Below are positions 9,777 through 19,059 of a stretch of 64,000 bases of DNA, piece after piece. The first letter of the stretch is position 1. Each line of letters opens with the position of its first letter. The notes under the pieces were generated by a model. That model was not told the origin of the DNA. It made no database searches and worked only from the letters and a program-made list of their open reading frames with translations. The position numbers and the translations under genes are program-made. The stretch covers positions 372,001 to 436,000 of the forward strand of contig JAAFJY010000002.1 of NCBI GenBank assembly GCA_013299105.1, read 5' to 3'. The stretch comes from Chitinophagales bacterium (GTDB taxonomy: Bacteria > Bacteroidota > Bacteroidia > Chitinophagales > Saprospiraceae).

Positions 9777-10996
9777 ACTTGTTGAAGAACATCAGCTGGG
9801 CATTCATCGGCAACAGCATTTACCTGGGTAGCCAGTGGATGTTGCTGTTGCTGATTGGCCGGCTGGGATCGCCCGAAATGTTGGGGCAATATGTGTTCGG
9901 GCTCAGCATCGTAGCTCCGACCATCAGTGTGGCCCAAATGCAGCTGACCCAAATCCAGGTCAGCGATTTCAAGGGTGAATATGCCCTGGTCGATTATGTT
10001 TACCTGCGCTTGCTGCTCAATATCTTGGCTTTTGGCTTGGTTTTGGGCATTGGTTTTTTCGCTGCCTGGTCGGTCTCAAGTTTTGTTGCGCTCGTCTTGT
10101 TGTTGTTGGCCAAATTGATCGAATCCATGGGCGAGGTAGCTTTTGGCAGCTTGCAAGCCCGGGAAAAATTCGACACCCTCGCCCGTTTGCAAGTTTTACG
10201 CGGGGCTTTGGGTTTGCTTGCGGCATGGCTGGGCTTGGTTTCAGGGAGCGATTTGCACTTGGTCCTTTTGCTTTTCATGCTCGCTTCTACGCTTAGTTTT
10301 GGCGCGTGGGAATGGCCTGTTTTGAGCCCTTTTTTGCGGGAAAACCACCACTTCGACCGGGAAAAAATCAAAAAATTATTGCGTTTAGGCTTGCCTTTTG
10401 GCCTCAGCAATGGCTTGAACACAGTAGCGGCCAACGTATCGCGCTACTTCATTGCTTACCATTGGAACGACAAAGCCCTGGGCTTGTTCAGCGCCGCTGC
10501 GGCCCCGGCCAATTGGCTTTTGGTCGTCCCAAATGCCTTGAGCCAGGCCATCACCCCGCGTGCGGCCCGTTTGTTTCAGGAAAAAAGCTGGGCGGCTTAC
10601 CTAAAATTATGCTTGGGGGCAACGGCGCTGGTCTTCCTCGTCCAGGCCTTTTTTTATGGCCTTTGTTGGCTGGCTGGCGATGAGCTCATGCGCTTGTTGT
10701 TTGGAAAAAAATACCAAGACCAAGGCCCCTTGCTCCAGCTTTTTGCGCTCAATGGCTTGATTGCAGCCTTGTCCACAGTGGGTTCTTTGAGCGTTTTGGT
10801 CAGCCGATCCTCTGGTTTGGCTTTGTTGAATACGGTTTTCTCATTGCTGACCCTGCTGTTTTTCAACTGGCTTTGGACGCCCAGCCGTGGAGCTTGGGGG
10901 GCGGCGAATGCGGAATTGCTCCGCACTGCTTTTTCCGCTGCCCTGTTTTTGGGAGCCACAATTTGGATTTTGAAAAAACACAAAAGCAAAGCCTGA
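9773..10996 (+). CDS. Wzx-like polysaccharide flippase (MOP superfamily)
   Basis: A 407-residue integral membrane protein with about 12 hydrophobic segments. It begins MNLLKNISWAFIGNSIYLGSQ, the usual start of Wzx/RfbX proteins, and RLGSPEMLGQYVFGLSI gives the conserved first loop of the polysaccharide-synthase (Polysacc_synt) family. Flippases move undecaprenyl-linked repeat units across the inner membrane. With the Wzy-like protein at 13268 and the Wzz-like protein upstream it would complete a Wzx/Wzy-type pathway. The start overlaps the preceding gene and its stop overlaps the next start (ATGA at both ends). Confidence 0.88.
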   Translation: MNLLKNISWAFIGNSIYLGSQWMLLLLIGRLGSPEMLGQYVFGLSIVAPTISVAQMQLTQIQVSDFKGEYALVDYVYLRLLLNILAFGLVLGIGFFAAWSVSSFVALVLLLLAKLIESMGEVAFGSLQAREKFDTLARLQVLRGALGLLAAWLGLVSGSDLHLVLLLFMLASTLSFGAWEWPVLSPFLRENHHFDREKIKKLLRLGLPFGLSNGLNTVAANVSRYFIAYHWNDKALGLFSAAAAPANWLLVVPNALSQAITPRAARLFQEKSWAAYLKLCLGATALVFLVQAFFYGLCWLAGDELMRLLFGKKYQDQGPLLQLFALNGLIAALSTVGSLSVLVSRSSGLALLNTVFSLLTLLFFNWLWTPSRGAWGAANAELLRTAFSAALFLGATIWILKKHKSKA

Positions 10997-11742
10997 TGCA
11001 AGGGAATTGTGCGGTTTTGGTTTCCTCCTGCGATGCTTATGCTGACTTGTGGCTGCCTTATTTCACCCTATTCGAGAGGCACTGGAGCAGTTGCCCTTGG
11101 CCGTGTTACCTGATGAGCAATGAAAAAGATTTTGTTCATCCGGCTTTGAATGGGGTTTTAAAAACGAGTAAAACAGGCTCTTGGTCAGACAATATGCAGG
11201 AGGCTTTGCAAAAAATCGAAGCCCCATACTTGCTGTTCACCCTGGAGGATTTTTTCCTGCAAGCCAAGGTCAACAGCATTAAAATTGAAAAAGCACTCCA
11301 TTTTGCCCAAAGCCATCAAGCCCATTGTGTGCGCCTGGTGCCCAACCCTGGACCCCAACAAGCATTGGAAAATGAATCAAGTTTTGGGATTTTAGTACCT
11401 GGCGCAGCCTACCGCGTGAGCACCCAAGCGGCCATTTGGCGGCGCGAAAGCCTACTGACCTTGCTGAAAGAAGGTGAAAGCATCTGGGAATTTGAGTTGA
11501 ATGGCACCAAAAGGTCAGAAAGCCTCTTTTTCGATGGCTTTTATGGCAGCACCGGAACCTTGCTGCCCTATTTTCACCACGTAATCGAGCGGGGTAAGTG
11601 GTTTCCCTGGGAAAAATGGAAGTTCACAAGGCATGAGATTGGCTGTGAATTTGCCGCCCGGCCCAGCATGAGTTTTGGCGAAGCCGCGTGGTGGCTGTTG
11701 CGAAAATCGGTCTTGAAAGCTCGAAAATGGGCGAATTTTTGA
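10996..11742 (+). CDS. Putative nucleotide-diphospho-sugar transferase-like protein
   Basis: A 248-residue cytoplasmic protein, start ATG 10996 overlapping the flippase stop. I recognise no clear family by motif. VLVSSCDAYADLWLPYF and SWSDNMQEALQKIEAPYLLFTLEDFFL (split around 65-90) look like a GT-A-like fold in which a D/E-rich 'EDFF' replaces the DXD motif; similar small proteins occur in O-antigen loci. Position inside the ATGA-linked run of the operon argues for a role in making the same glycan, possibly as a transferase. A longer upstream reading frame exists but would lie inside the flippase gene, so I reject it. Confidence 0.6.
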   Translation: MQGNCAVLVSSCDAYADLWLPYFTLFERHWSSCPWPCYLMSNEKDFVHPALNGVLKTSKTGSWSDNMQEALQKIEAPYLLFTLEDFFLQAKVNSIKIEKALHFAQSHQAHCVRLVPNPGPQQALENESSFGILVPGAAYRVSTQAAIWRRESLLTLLKEGESIWEFELNGTKRSESLFFDGFYGSTGTLLPYFHHVIERGKWFPWEKWKFTRHEIGCEFAARPSMSFGEAAWWLLRKSVLKARKWANF

Positions 11743-11831
11743 AAGTTATCAATCCGTGTTTCAGTACGTATCTTTCTCTATCCAGGCAACAATTGCAAGT
11801 TCTGGTAAGCACGTTGCAAACGTGCGAAAAC

Positions 11832-11936
11832 CTGGTGTTGGTCAGTAGACCCGACACCAGCACAATCCTGACTTGATGCTGGTTCCAGGTCTCTGACCGG
11901 AACCATCTTCCACGCGTTTGTAACGCGTAAACGGAT
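11832..11936 (+). repeat. Interspersed three-hairpin repeat, copy A
   Basis: A ~105-bp segment with three successive hairpins: GGTGTTGG...CCCGACACC, GGTTCC...GGAACC, and ACGCGTT-TGT-AACGCGT. The same order of hairpins recurs in inverse orientation at 30686-30792. It sits between the gene at 10996 and the GT2 gene at 11947, and runs almost to that gene's start. Confidence 0.8.
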
Positions 11937-11946
11937 ATTTGACAGA

Positions 11947-12774
11947 TTGAGAATTTACAAAACTTTGAACCAAAGACCCTTTTTTTCCTTCGTGATGCCC
12001 AGTTTCAACCGGGCCTACTGCATCGAAGCGAGTTTGAACAGCATCCTGATCCAAAAAGGATTGCCCCTGGAAATCTTGGTCATCGACGATGGCTCGACCG
12101 ATGACACGGCCGCGTTGTTGAAAAAATACCAGCAGCCCAATTTTCACTACCACCGCATACCCGAAAATGGCGGCACCAACAACGCCAAAAACTTGGGCGC
12201 TGGCTTAGCCAAGGGCGAATGGCTGGTTTTTTTGGATTCCGATGACCTGCTGATGCCTGGTGGCCTGGAAAAAATGGCCGATTGCATTGGAAGTCACCCG
12301 GATGCTGATTTGTTCTTTTTTGCCTGCGAAAACCTGGATGGAAAGTTCACCAGTGAAAATCCTCGGTACAATGACTATTTGTCGTTTAAGGATTATTTGC
12401 GGGAAAAAGTTAAAGGAGAATACTTGCCTGTGGCACGGCGGGGAGTGTTCATCAAATATGGTTTTGCACCCCACAAACAAGGCGCGGAGGGCGTCACCTG
12501 GTTGTCGATTTTGAAAAAAAACCGGGCTTTTGTATCGAACCAAGTTTTGCGGCAGTACAATCACTTGGCTGCTGACCGCATCAGTGCAGCAGGAAAAAAT
12601 ACAGATTTGGCACGTTTGCGGCCCCATTTGTGGAATGGCAATTTGCGTTTGAGCCTGGCGCACGCACTTATGCTCAAAACCCACGGATTGGACCTTTTGC
12701 GGTACAGTCCAAAGCGGTTTTTATTGACCTTGGGTAAGGTTTTTTATTACCGGATGGCTTATTGGCTGGGGTAA
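11947..12774 (+). CDS. Family 2 glycosyltransferase
   Basis: A GT-A fold inverting glycosyltransferase of about 275 residues. FVMPSFNRAYCIEASLNSIL near the N-terminus and VIDDGSTDDT are the UDP-sugar-binding part; WLVFLDSDDLL carries the metal-binding DXD (DSDD). The C-terminus has only a weakly hydrophobic end, so it is probably peripheral on the inner face of the membrane. The start is uncertain: the first candidate is TTG 11947, directly after the repeat; the next Met (ATG 11995) would cut into the conserved first strand. The donor and acceptor sugars cannot be read from sequence. Confidence 0.82.
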   Translation: MRIYKTLNQRPFFSFVMPSFNRAYCIEASLNSILIQKGLPLEILVIDDGSTDDTAALLKKYQQPNFHYHRIPENGGTNNAKNLGAGLAKGEWLVFLDSDDLLMPGGLEKMADCIGSHPDADLFFFACENLDGKFTSENPRYNDYLSFKDYLREKVKGEYLPVARRGVFIKYGFAPHKQGAEGVTWLSILKKNRAFVSNQVLRQYNHLAADRISAAGKNTDLARLRPHLWNGNLRLSLAHALMLKTHGLDLLRYSPKRFLLTLGKVFYYRMAYWLG

Positions 12775-13267
12775 ATCTTAGGCTTCTTGCGAAGCCAGTA
12801 TCCGTACTAGAAATGCGAATGCTACAAAGCTTGAGCTTCTTGCGAAGCGCGCTCGCTAGTGGAATTTCGAGGTCAGAATCATCACTTCGTTACACGTTTT
12901 GGCATTTAGGAAGGGGACATGCTTTGATAAAACTCAAGCATTAATTCCGCAAGAATATGGACAACTACTTTGTTTATTGTCCACTAGTGGGCTAAAAACC
13001 AAAATACCCGTCTATATTCTTGGTGATAATACTACCCCGTCGCGCCTTCATTATCGAGCCCTGTTAGACCGCGAAGCGGGCCAATTCTCTGATTCTTTCA
13101 AATTCTGGTTTAGAAAAAATTGGTCAACATCACGCAAGTAATTCTGGAATTCTGTAATCCTGCAAATTCTGATTTAGACAAAAAATCGCGTTATCGAATG
13201 CTACAAAGCGTGAGCTTCTTGCGAAGCCGGGACTATGATTGGTGCTGCCCAGATACATTAGGAATAA
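12775..13267. repeat. Gene-free stretch with direct hairpin repeats
   Basis: No gene is supported here. The stretch contains GGCTTCTTGCGAAGCC at 12781, then two direct copies of a ~36-bp sequence (GCTACAAAGC...GAGCTTCTTGCGAAGC) at about 12815-12848 and 13197-13226, an inverted CCGC-GAA-GCGG hairpin near 13070, and at 13077-13172 an AT-rich 'AATTCTG' repeat that also occurs at 56814-56905. Several short open frames cross these repeats but show no coding character. Confidence 0.7.
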
Positions 13268-14467
13268 ATGCCAACCCTGATCATTCAAACAAGCAAAACC
13301 GCTGACTCTTTCAGCCCAGTTTTATTGGGCGTCTTTGCGCTTTTCATCACGGGCTGGGATTTTTACCTGGGGGGCTTGCGGATTTTTGAAATGCTGGGCT
13401 TGGGGATGTTGTTGTTGGGTTTATTGGCTTACCCGCAGGTGCAATTGCAAAATACTAAAAAGGGCACCCTTCTGCTTTTAATCATCCTAGCCTACTGGCT
13501 GTTTGGATTGCTGAATGCCCTGGATTTCTTTTTCCAGGCCCCCAAGTTGAGCATCGAGGGCTTCCCCCACGATACTTTGGGCAAAAGGCTGAAATACATC
13601 GGTGGGGCTTTGCTCAGCATTGTCACTTTTGGTTTTTTTTACTTTTTCCCCTTGCAGCAAAGGCATTTGGCCCGGCTTTTAAATGGGTTGATCCTGTTTC
13701 ACAGCCTTTTTTTGTTGCTGCAATGGCTGATTTACCAAAAAACGGGTTGGCTCCTGCACCCCAATCCGATCAACGAAGTCCGGTTTTTTTCGGCCATTTT
13801 TCGCCCCGGCGGCTTTTACCTGGAGCCAGCCACCTTTTGTTTCACTATGATGGCCTTGCTTTTTTTGAAAAATCGCTTGCTGCCATTTGGCTGGATTGAT
13901 GGCTTGGGTTTGCTGGCTTGTCTGGCTACCTTGTCGTTTTGGGGTTTGGGCATGGTGTGCTTGTTTGGAGCTTATGTCTTGGTTTTTCGTTCGGCTTGGA
14001 AAGGGCCAATCTTAATCGGTGTTTTGTTCTTGTTGGGCTTGGTGGCTTGGCCTTTTTTGAAAAATCGCTACGCCGATTCGGTACAAGAGACGGCTTTTCA
14101 ACTGGCCATCGTAGAACGCATCGCGCCCATCCTGAGTGGCGAAGACGGCTCGACCCAAGTGCGTTTTGCCAACAATTGGGAGCGCGGCTGGACTTGGGAT
14201 TTGCACACCCTCATTGGGCACGGCGTCAACGGCGAGGCTTACGATACCGATGGGATTTATTACCGGGTGTTTTACATCTATGGCATTTTGGGCTGCCTTT
14301 TATTGGGCTTTGCGCTGTGTTTGGCCTGGCCAAAACAACAGTTTTTTTACCTCCTGTTTTGTTCGGCATTGATGCTTACGGCCTCAGGGGCATTGTCGAG
14401 TCAACTGGTGTATTGGGCCTGGTTGGGCTTGTTTTTTCGGCCATTTGAGCCCCCATCCGAGGGATGA
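13268..14467 (+). CDS. Wzy-like polymerase / O-antigen ligase-family membrane protein
   Basis: A 399-residue protein with about 10-12 hydrophobic segments and a larger polar loop near 225-320 (for example GEDGSTQVRFANNWERGW and LIGHGVNGEAYDTDG), the layout of Wzy polymerases and WaaL ligases. FRPGGFYLEPATFCFTMMAL is a conserved-looking Arg/Glu-containing segment of this group. It would polymerise undecaprenyl-linked repeat units on the periplasmic face. The next glycosyltransferase starts inside its stop codon (ATGA). Sequence of Wzy proteins is poorly conserved, so polymerase rather than ligase is inferred from context. Confidence 0.8.
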   Translation: MPTLIIQTSKTADSFSPVLLGVFALFITGWDFYLGGLRIFEMLGLGMLLLGLLAYPQVQLQNTKKGTLLLLIILAYWLFGLLNALDFFFQAPKLSIEGFPHDTLGKRLKYIGGALLSIVTFGFFYFFPLQQRHLARLLNGLILFHSLFLLLQWLIYQKTGWLLHPNPINEVRFFSAIFRPGGFYLEPATFCFTMMALLFLKNRLLPFGWIDGLGLLACLATLSFWGLGMVCLFGAYVLVFRSAWKGPILIGVLFLLGLVAWPFLKNRYADSVQETAFQLAIVERIAPILSGEDGSTQVRFANNWERGWTWDLHTLIGHGVNGEAYDTDGIYYRVFYIYGILGCLLLGFALCLAWPKQQFFYLLFCSALMLTASGALSSQLVYWAWLGLFFRPFEPPSEG

Positions 14468-15681
14468 AGAAAGGGCGCGTTTTTTTGCTCACGGTTTCGA
14501 TGGGCAGCGGTGGGGCCGAGCGCCAAATGCTTTGGCTGAAAGGTGAACCCAGCCTGGAAATTGAAAAAATCATTTGCCTTTACCCCGGTAACGCTTATGG
14601 ATTGCCGGATGAAGACCTGTTGGTTTTGAGCAAAAATCCGGTCACCCATCCCCTGTTTTGGGTCCTTCGTTTCCCTCTTTACCTCTGGAAATTGAGCCAG
14701 ATCATTCAACGCGAGGACCGGGTTTTGAGTTTTTTGGAAATCGCTAACTTGCTCAATCTTCTACTGCGGGTTTGGAAAAAACACCAGGCAATCGTCAGCG
14801 TCCGAACTACTTTGGAGAGCCATTACGCTGGAAGTATTGCCAAGCGCGAGTTCTTAAAAATTTTGCGTTTTTTCTACCAAAAAGCACCACTGATTTGCAG
14901 TAACTCGGAAGGAGCTAGGCAAAACCTGATCAGCCTAGGGCTTGATCCTTCAAAAATAAAGACCATCCCCAATGCACATGATTTGGAAAAAATCCAGGAC
15001 CAGGGCTCCGCAAGCCAAGAGGCGCATGGTTTTTTGACAAAAAACGAATTTCTACTGTGCAGTGGTCGCTTGCTGTGGCAAAAAGGCCACCAACAACTCC
15101 TGCACATTTTCACCCAAGTCAAAAAAAATAACCCGCAGCTCAAATTGGTCATCTTAGGCGAGGGCCCTTTACTCGGTACCTTGATGGAGCAAGCGCAAGA
15201 TTTGGGTTTGAAAACTTACAATCTCCAAACTTCAGGGGTATGCCACGCAGATTACGATGCCTACTTTTTGGGTTTTCAGCAAAATCCACATTGGTTTACC
15301 AAGCACTGCACCCTGTTCGTTTTTCCCTCCTTGTACGAGGGTTCGCCCAATGCCTTGATCGAGGCAATGGCTTTAGGCGCGCCTTGCCTTTCAGCGGATT
15401 GCCCATCGGGGCCGCGTGAGATTTTGGCCCCAGAATTGAGCTTGAACGATACCATCGCATATCCACACCAAGGGGCATACGGCGTTTTACTGCCAGTCGT
15501 TGCAGCTGAAAAAATGGGGCAATGGACTCCAAACTTGCAAATCTGGGCTGAAACCATTGAGTTTTACTTGCAAGACACTGAAAAAAGAGCCCAAATCCGT
15601 AGCCAAAGCGCCGAAGCAGCCGCTCGTTTTGACCAAAATGAGGTGCTGAAAATTTGGCAAAAATTCCTGGATCTTGCTTGA
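14464..15681 (+). CDS. Family 4 glycosyltransferase
   Basis: A GT-B retaining glycosyltransferase of 405 residues. The N-terminal half starts VFLLTVSMGSGGAERQMLWL, the acceptor-side Gly-rich loop; the C-terminal half has LLCSGRLLWQKGHQQLLHIF (donor-binding strand) and FPSLYEGSPNALIEAMALGAP, the E-x7-E motif of GT4 enzymes. It overlaps the polymerase gene by 4 bp. This type frequently transfers GalNAc or hexoses in O-antigen loci, but the sugar here is unknown. Confidence 0.88.
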   Translation: MKKGRVFLLTVSMGSGGAERQMLWLKGEPSLEIEKIICLYPGNAYGLPDEDLLVLSKNPVTHPLFWVLRFPLYLWKLSQIIQREDRVLSFLEIANLLNLLLRVWKKHQAIVSVRTTLESHYAGSIAKREFLKILRFFYQKAPLICSNSEGARQNLISLGLDPSKIKTIPNAHDLEKIQDQGSASQEAHGFLTKNEFLLCSGRLLWQKGHQQLLHIFTQVKKNNPQLKLVILGEGPLLGTLMEQAQDLGLKTYNLQTSGVCHADYDAYFLGFQQNPHWFTKHCTLFVFPSLYEGSPNALIEAMALGAPCLSADCPSGPREILAPELSLNDTIAYPHQGAYGVLLPVVAAEKMGQWTPNLQIWAETIEFYLQDTEKRAQIRSQSAEAAARFDQNEVLKIWQKFLDLA

Positions 15682-15705
15682 GGAAGGTGATCGAAACAAA
15701 GCAGG

Positions 15706-15808
15706 ATCGACACTTATGATGCAACTGCTGGATAGATGCTGGATGGGAATTTGGAGGGTCGCATTGTCCCCGGACTGAAGTCCAGGGTTACACGATGCAG
15801 GATGTGTT
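15706..15808 (+). repeat. ~100-bp direct repeat, copy 1
   Basis: Contains GATGCAACTGCTGGATAGAT and the hairpin-bearing CCCCGGACTGAAGTCCAGGG followed by TTACACGAT. A second copy in the same orientation lies at 18694-18797, so the pair brackets the methyltransferase and asnB genes. The methyltransferase ATG (15795) lies inside this copy. Confidence 0.8.
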
Positions 15809-16775
15809 CTCGGGTTTTTGTGAAAAATTTGAGCGCATTAACACTTACTTGGCTTTGATAAAATACCCTGAGCAACTCTTTTCGATCAGCCCTGCAAAAA
15901 CTTTAAACCACGCGGGCAAGTCGATCTTTTGCTTTCCCATCCCCGGCGAAAACCTGGACCCCGCTACGGTAAAATCCTTTGGGCAGGAGTGGCAAAAATT
16001 CCACCATTTCGCCGAGGTTGATTTGCAGGATTTTGGGCAAAAATATTTTCGTTTGTTGCATGAAGTCGATCTGCCAAAGGAGACTTTGGTCGCCGATTTT
16101 GGCTGCGGTTCCGGGCGGTGGACCCGTTTTTTTGCCCCGCAGGCTGGCCATGTTGTAGCCATCGACCCCAGCGCCGCCATTTTTGCAGCAGCGGAAGTTT
16201 TGCAAAAAATACCGAATATCAGCCTGGTAAACGCCTCCATTGAGCAACTGCCTTTTTTGGAAGAAACCTTTGATTTTGGCTTTTCCCTGGGGGTTTTGCA
16301 CCACATTCCCGATACGCCCAAGGCCATGCGGGACTGTGTGAAAACGATCAAAAAAGGGGGCTTTTTTTTGTGCTACCTGTATTACAACCTGGACAACCGG
16401 GGCTGGGGTTTTCGGGCTTTGTTTGCTGGGGTTAACTTGCTGCGCAGGCTGATATCTAGTTTGCCCGCTGGAGCCAAACAGCTCATTTGCAATATTTTGG
16501 CACTTGGCGTTTACCTGCCATTGGTATCGCTCAGTCGTTTGGCCAAAAGCCTGGGAGTTGCTGCAAAAATTCGCGCCAAACTGCCTTTGAACGCTTACGA
16601 AAACAGCTCTTTTTACATCCTGCGCAACGATGCCCTCGACCGTTTTGGCACCCCGCTGGAGCAGCGTTTTTCCAAAATGGAGATTGAGAAAATGATGACA
16701 GTGGCTGGATTGACGGACATCCGCTTCTCGGATCAAGTCCCTTTTTGGTGCGCGATTGGCAAACGGAGTTTTTGA
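15795..16775 (+). CDS. SAM-dependent class I methyltransferase
   Basis: A 326-residue protein with a Rossmann methyltransferase core near 95-200: VADFGCGSGRWTRFF (motif I), VVAIDPS (motif II acidic residue), ASIEQLPFLEETFDFGFSLGVLHHIPD (motifs for the adenine and the post-II region) and FFLCYLYYN. The N-terminal ~90 residues are an extra segment. A hydrophobic stretch at about 220-265 may be a membrane-associated insert. The start codon lies within a direct repeat, so the first few residues may be repeat-derived. It sits 4 bp before asnB and likely decorates a sugar or amide-linked substituent, but the substrate is unknown. Confidence 0.82.
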   Translation: MQDVFSGFCEKFERINTYLALIKYPEQLFSISPAKTLNHAGKSIFCFPIPGENLDPATVKSFGQEWQKFHHFAEVDLQDFGQKYFRLLHEVDLPKETLVADFGCGSGRWTRFFAPQAGHVVAIDPSAAIFAAAEVLQKIPNISLVNASIEQLPFLEETFDFGFSLGVLHHIPDTPKAMRDCVKTIKKGGFFLCYLYYNLDNRGWGFRALFAGVNLLRRLISSLPAGAKQLICNILALGVYLPLVSLSRLAKSLGVAAKIRAKLPLNAYENSSFYILRNDALDRFGTPLEQRFSKMEIEKMMTVAGLTDIRFSDQVPFWCAIGKRSF

Positions 16776-16778
16776 TCA

Positions 16779-18692
16779 ATGTGTCGCATCGCAGGCTTGA
16801 TTGACCCCCAAACTTCAGCCGAAAAAGCGCGGCACTACGCCCTTGCCATGCGCGACAGCCTGGCCTATGGTGGTCCCGATGACGCGGGCATTTTCCAGGA
16901 AGGCCCGCTGTGCCTGGCGCACCGCCGCTTGTCGATCATTGACCTATCGGCAGCGGGGCACCAGCCGATGACTTGGGGAGATTGGGTCTTGGTGTTCAAT
17001 GGCGAGATTTACAACTACCAAGAGATTCGGGCGGACTTGCAAAAACAAGGTTACGTTTTTACCAGCCAATCCGATTCTGAGGTCCTGGTCAAAGCATTTG
17101 ACTGCTGGCACACCGAAGCCGTGAACCGCTTTCGGGGCATGTTTGCCTTTGCCCTTTGGAACAAAAAAAGCCAAAAGCTGCTGCTTTGCCGCGACCGGGT
17201 GGGGGCCAAACCCCTTTTTTGGTACCAGCACGAGGGCCTCTTGCTTTTCGCATCCGAACTCAAAGCTTTCCATGAGCATCCGGGGTTTGTGGCAAAAATT
17301 AGCCAGGCTGCGGTGTCGCTTTACCTGCAAACCGGGTACATCAAAGCCCCTTTTTGCATTTTTCAGCATACATATAAGGTAGAACCCGGTGGTTTTGTCG
17401 AAATCGACCTACAAGGCCAAGTCAGGCAGTGGAAGTATTGGGATGTGCGGCAGGTGTATGAAAACCAGCACCTTCACAAAGCCAGCGATTCCGACCTGAT
17501 TAAACAGTGCGAAAAACTGCTGGAAGAATGTTTCCAGCTCCGCATGGTGGCCGATGTGCCAGTGGGTATGTTTTTGAGCGGGGGCATCGACTCGTCTTTG
17601 CTCACGGCGATTTTGCAAAAAAACAGCCCTCGTCCGCTCCATACTTTCAGCATCGGTTTTGAAGATATTCGGTACGACGAAGCGCCTTATGCCCGCGCCG
17701 TAGCCCAGCACTTGGGCACCGAGCATACCGAGCTTTATTGTACCGAAACTGATTTTAAAAGCATTGTGCCGCTTCTGCCGGAGATGCACGATGAGCCTTT
17801 CGGCGACAGTTCGGCGATTCCTACTTTTTTGGTTTCGCGTTTGGCAAGGGAAAAAGTAAAAGTATCGCTCTCGGCAGATGGGGGCGACGAGCTTTTTGCG
17901 GGCTACACCAAGTACCAGGCCAACGAAGCTTATTACCGCCGCCTGAGGCCCTTCCCCTTGGCTTTGCGCAAAATGGCGGCGCAGGCATTGGGGCAAATAC
18001 CACCTGATTGGGTGGAAAAAACCTTGGAATGGATGCCCGGTGCGCCAAAATTGAAGGGCTTGCAGTGGCGCATGCCCAAGTTGTTGGGTGCTTTGGGTGC
18101 CCAAACGCCAGTCGATTTTCAAAACCTGGCTTCCTTGTACATCGTGCCTGCGGCTTTGCAAAAACTGCACCGTGCACCAGTAGAAGCCATCGCCAAGTCA
18201 GATTTTCAAGCACAAAAAGATGCCTGGTATGGCCTTTTTGGCGTCATTGACCTGGAAACTTACCTGCCAGGCGACATCATGACCAAGGTGGATCGCGCCA
18301 CCATGCAAGTAGCCCTCGAAGGCCGCGAGCCTTTTTTGGACCATAAACTGATCGAATTTGCCCTGGCCCTACCCGACCACTTGAAAATGAGCGGAGGCAA
18401 AACCAAGTGGATCCTGCGGCAAATTTTGTACCAATACGTACCCCAGAACCTGATCGAGCGCCCCAAGATGGGATTTGCCATCCCGGTGCAAGAATGGTTG
18501 AAAAGTCACCTGCGCGAAGACCTTGAAAACCTGGCTCAAGACCCCCGGTTCGCCGAAACTTTTGCCCTGGACCAGGCGGAGTTGCAAAAGATCATCCGTG
18601 GTTTTTTGGCTCCACAAACCCGGCAAAGCCCGCATTTCGTGTGGTTTTTGTATGTGCTTTGGGCTTGGTATGAGCGGTGGATTAAGTGCTAG
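16779..18692 (+). CDS. asnB: Asparagine synthetase B-type amidotransferase (glutamine-hydrolysing)
   Basis: A 637-residue AsnB-family enzyme. The N-terminus MCRIAGLI exposes Cys2 as the glutaminase nucleophile, with FNGEIYNYQEIR and SDSEVLVKAF as the rest of the Ntn domain. The synthetase domain has the ATP pyrophosphatase loop SGGIDSS at 267-273 and SADGGDELFAGYTKY. PFLDHKLIEFALALP and RPKMGFAIPVQEWL are typical of the AsnB copies found in polysaccharide loci, where they are thought to amidate uronic acids or link amino groups, not to serve asparagine supply. With two uronic-acid genes upstream, amidation of a uronic acid is a fair inference. Confidence 0.9.
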   Translation: MCRIAGLIDPQTSAEKARHYALAMRDSLAYGGPDDAGIFQEGPLCLAHRRLSIIDLSAAGHQPMTWGDWVLVFNGEIYNYQEIRADLQKQGYVFTSQSDSEVLVKAFDCWHTEAVNRFRGMFAFALWNKKSQKLLLCRDRVGAKPLFWYQHEGLLLFASELKAFHEHPGFVAKISQAAVSLYLQTGYIKAPFCIFQHTYKVEPGGFVEIDLQGQVRQWKYWDVRQVYENQHLHKASDSDLIKQCEKLLEECFQLRMVADVPVGMFLSGGIDSSLLTAILQKNSPRPLHTFSIGFEDIRYDEAPYARAVAQHLGTEHTELYCTETDFKSIVPLLPEMHDEPFGDSSAIPTFLVSRLAREKVKVSLSADGGDELFAGYTKYQANEAYYRRLRPFPLALRKMAAQALGQIPPDWVEKTLEWMPGAPKLKGLQWRMPKLLGALGAQTPVDFQNLASLYIVPAALQKLHRAPVEAIAKSDFQAQKDAWYGLFGVIDLETYLPGDIMTKVDRATMQVALEGREPFLDHKLIEFALALPDHLKMSGGKTKWILRQILYQYVPQNLIERPKMGFAIPVQEWLKSHLREDLENLAQDPRFAETFALDQAELQKIIRGFLAPQTRQSPHFVWFLYVLWAWYERWIKC

Positions 18693-18693
18693 A

Positions 18694-18797
18694 GTCGGCA
18701 CTTTTTGATGCAACTGCTGGATAGATTTCAGATGGAATTAAGGGGTGCTCTTTGACCCCGGACTGAAGTCCAGGGTTACACGATTTTAAATGTGTTT
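18694..18797 (+). repeat. ~100-bp direct repeat, copy 2
   Basis: The second copy of the repeat at 15706-15808, same orientation, ending in the same GGACTGAAGTCC hairpin and TTACACGAT. It begins 2 bp after the asnB stop codon. Confidence 0.8.
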
Positions 18798-19059
18798 TCG
18801 GTTCCAAATCAGCGTTAGAATAATGCCTAAAACCGAAACGGAAGAACGAAATTCAACAGATTTCAACAAATCGCTGAAGCGAGTCCCTAAATCATGTGTC
18901 GTAGTATTTGAGCTAAAATAAAGTGGACATATTTGCTTTTGAGGTTTAGCAAAAAAAGAACACAACTTCCTTCCCGTCAGTTGCTTTTCTTTTTTCACTA
19001 AACCCAAATCCGCCCACTTTATTTTTTTACGCTCTCGTATCTTGTATGTCGTCTATCGT
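18798..19059. repeat. Gene-free leader with a small inverted-repeat element
   Basis: No gene is seen. AAATAAAGTGGACAT at about 18917 is matched by an inverted copy (GCCCACTTTATTTTT) at about 19011-19025, giving a ~110-bp element. The same end sequence starts another inverted pair at 31067. The interior is not coding. Confidence 0.55.
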
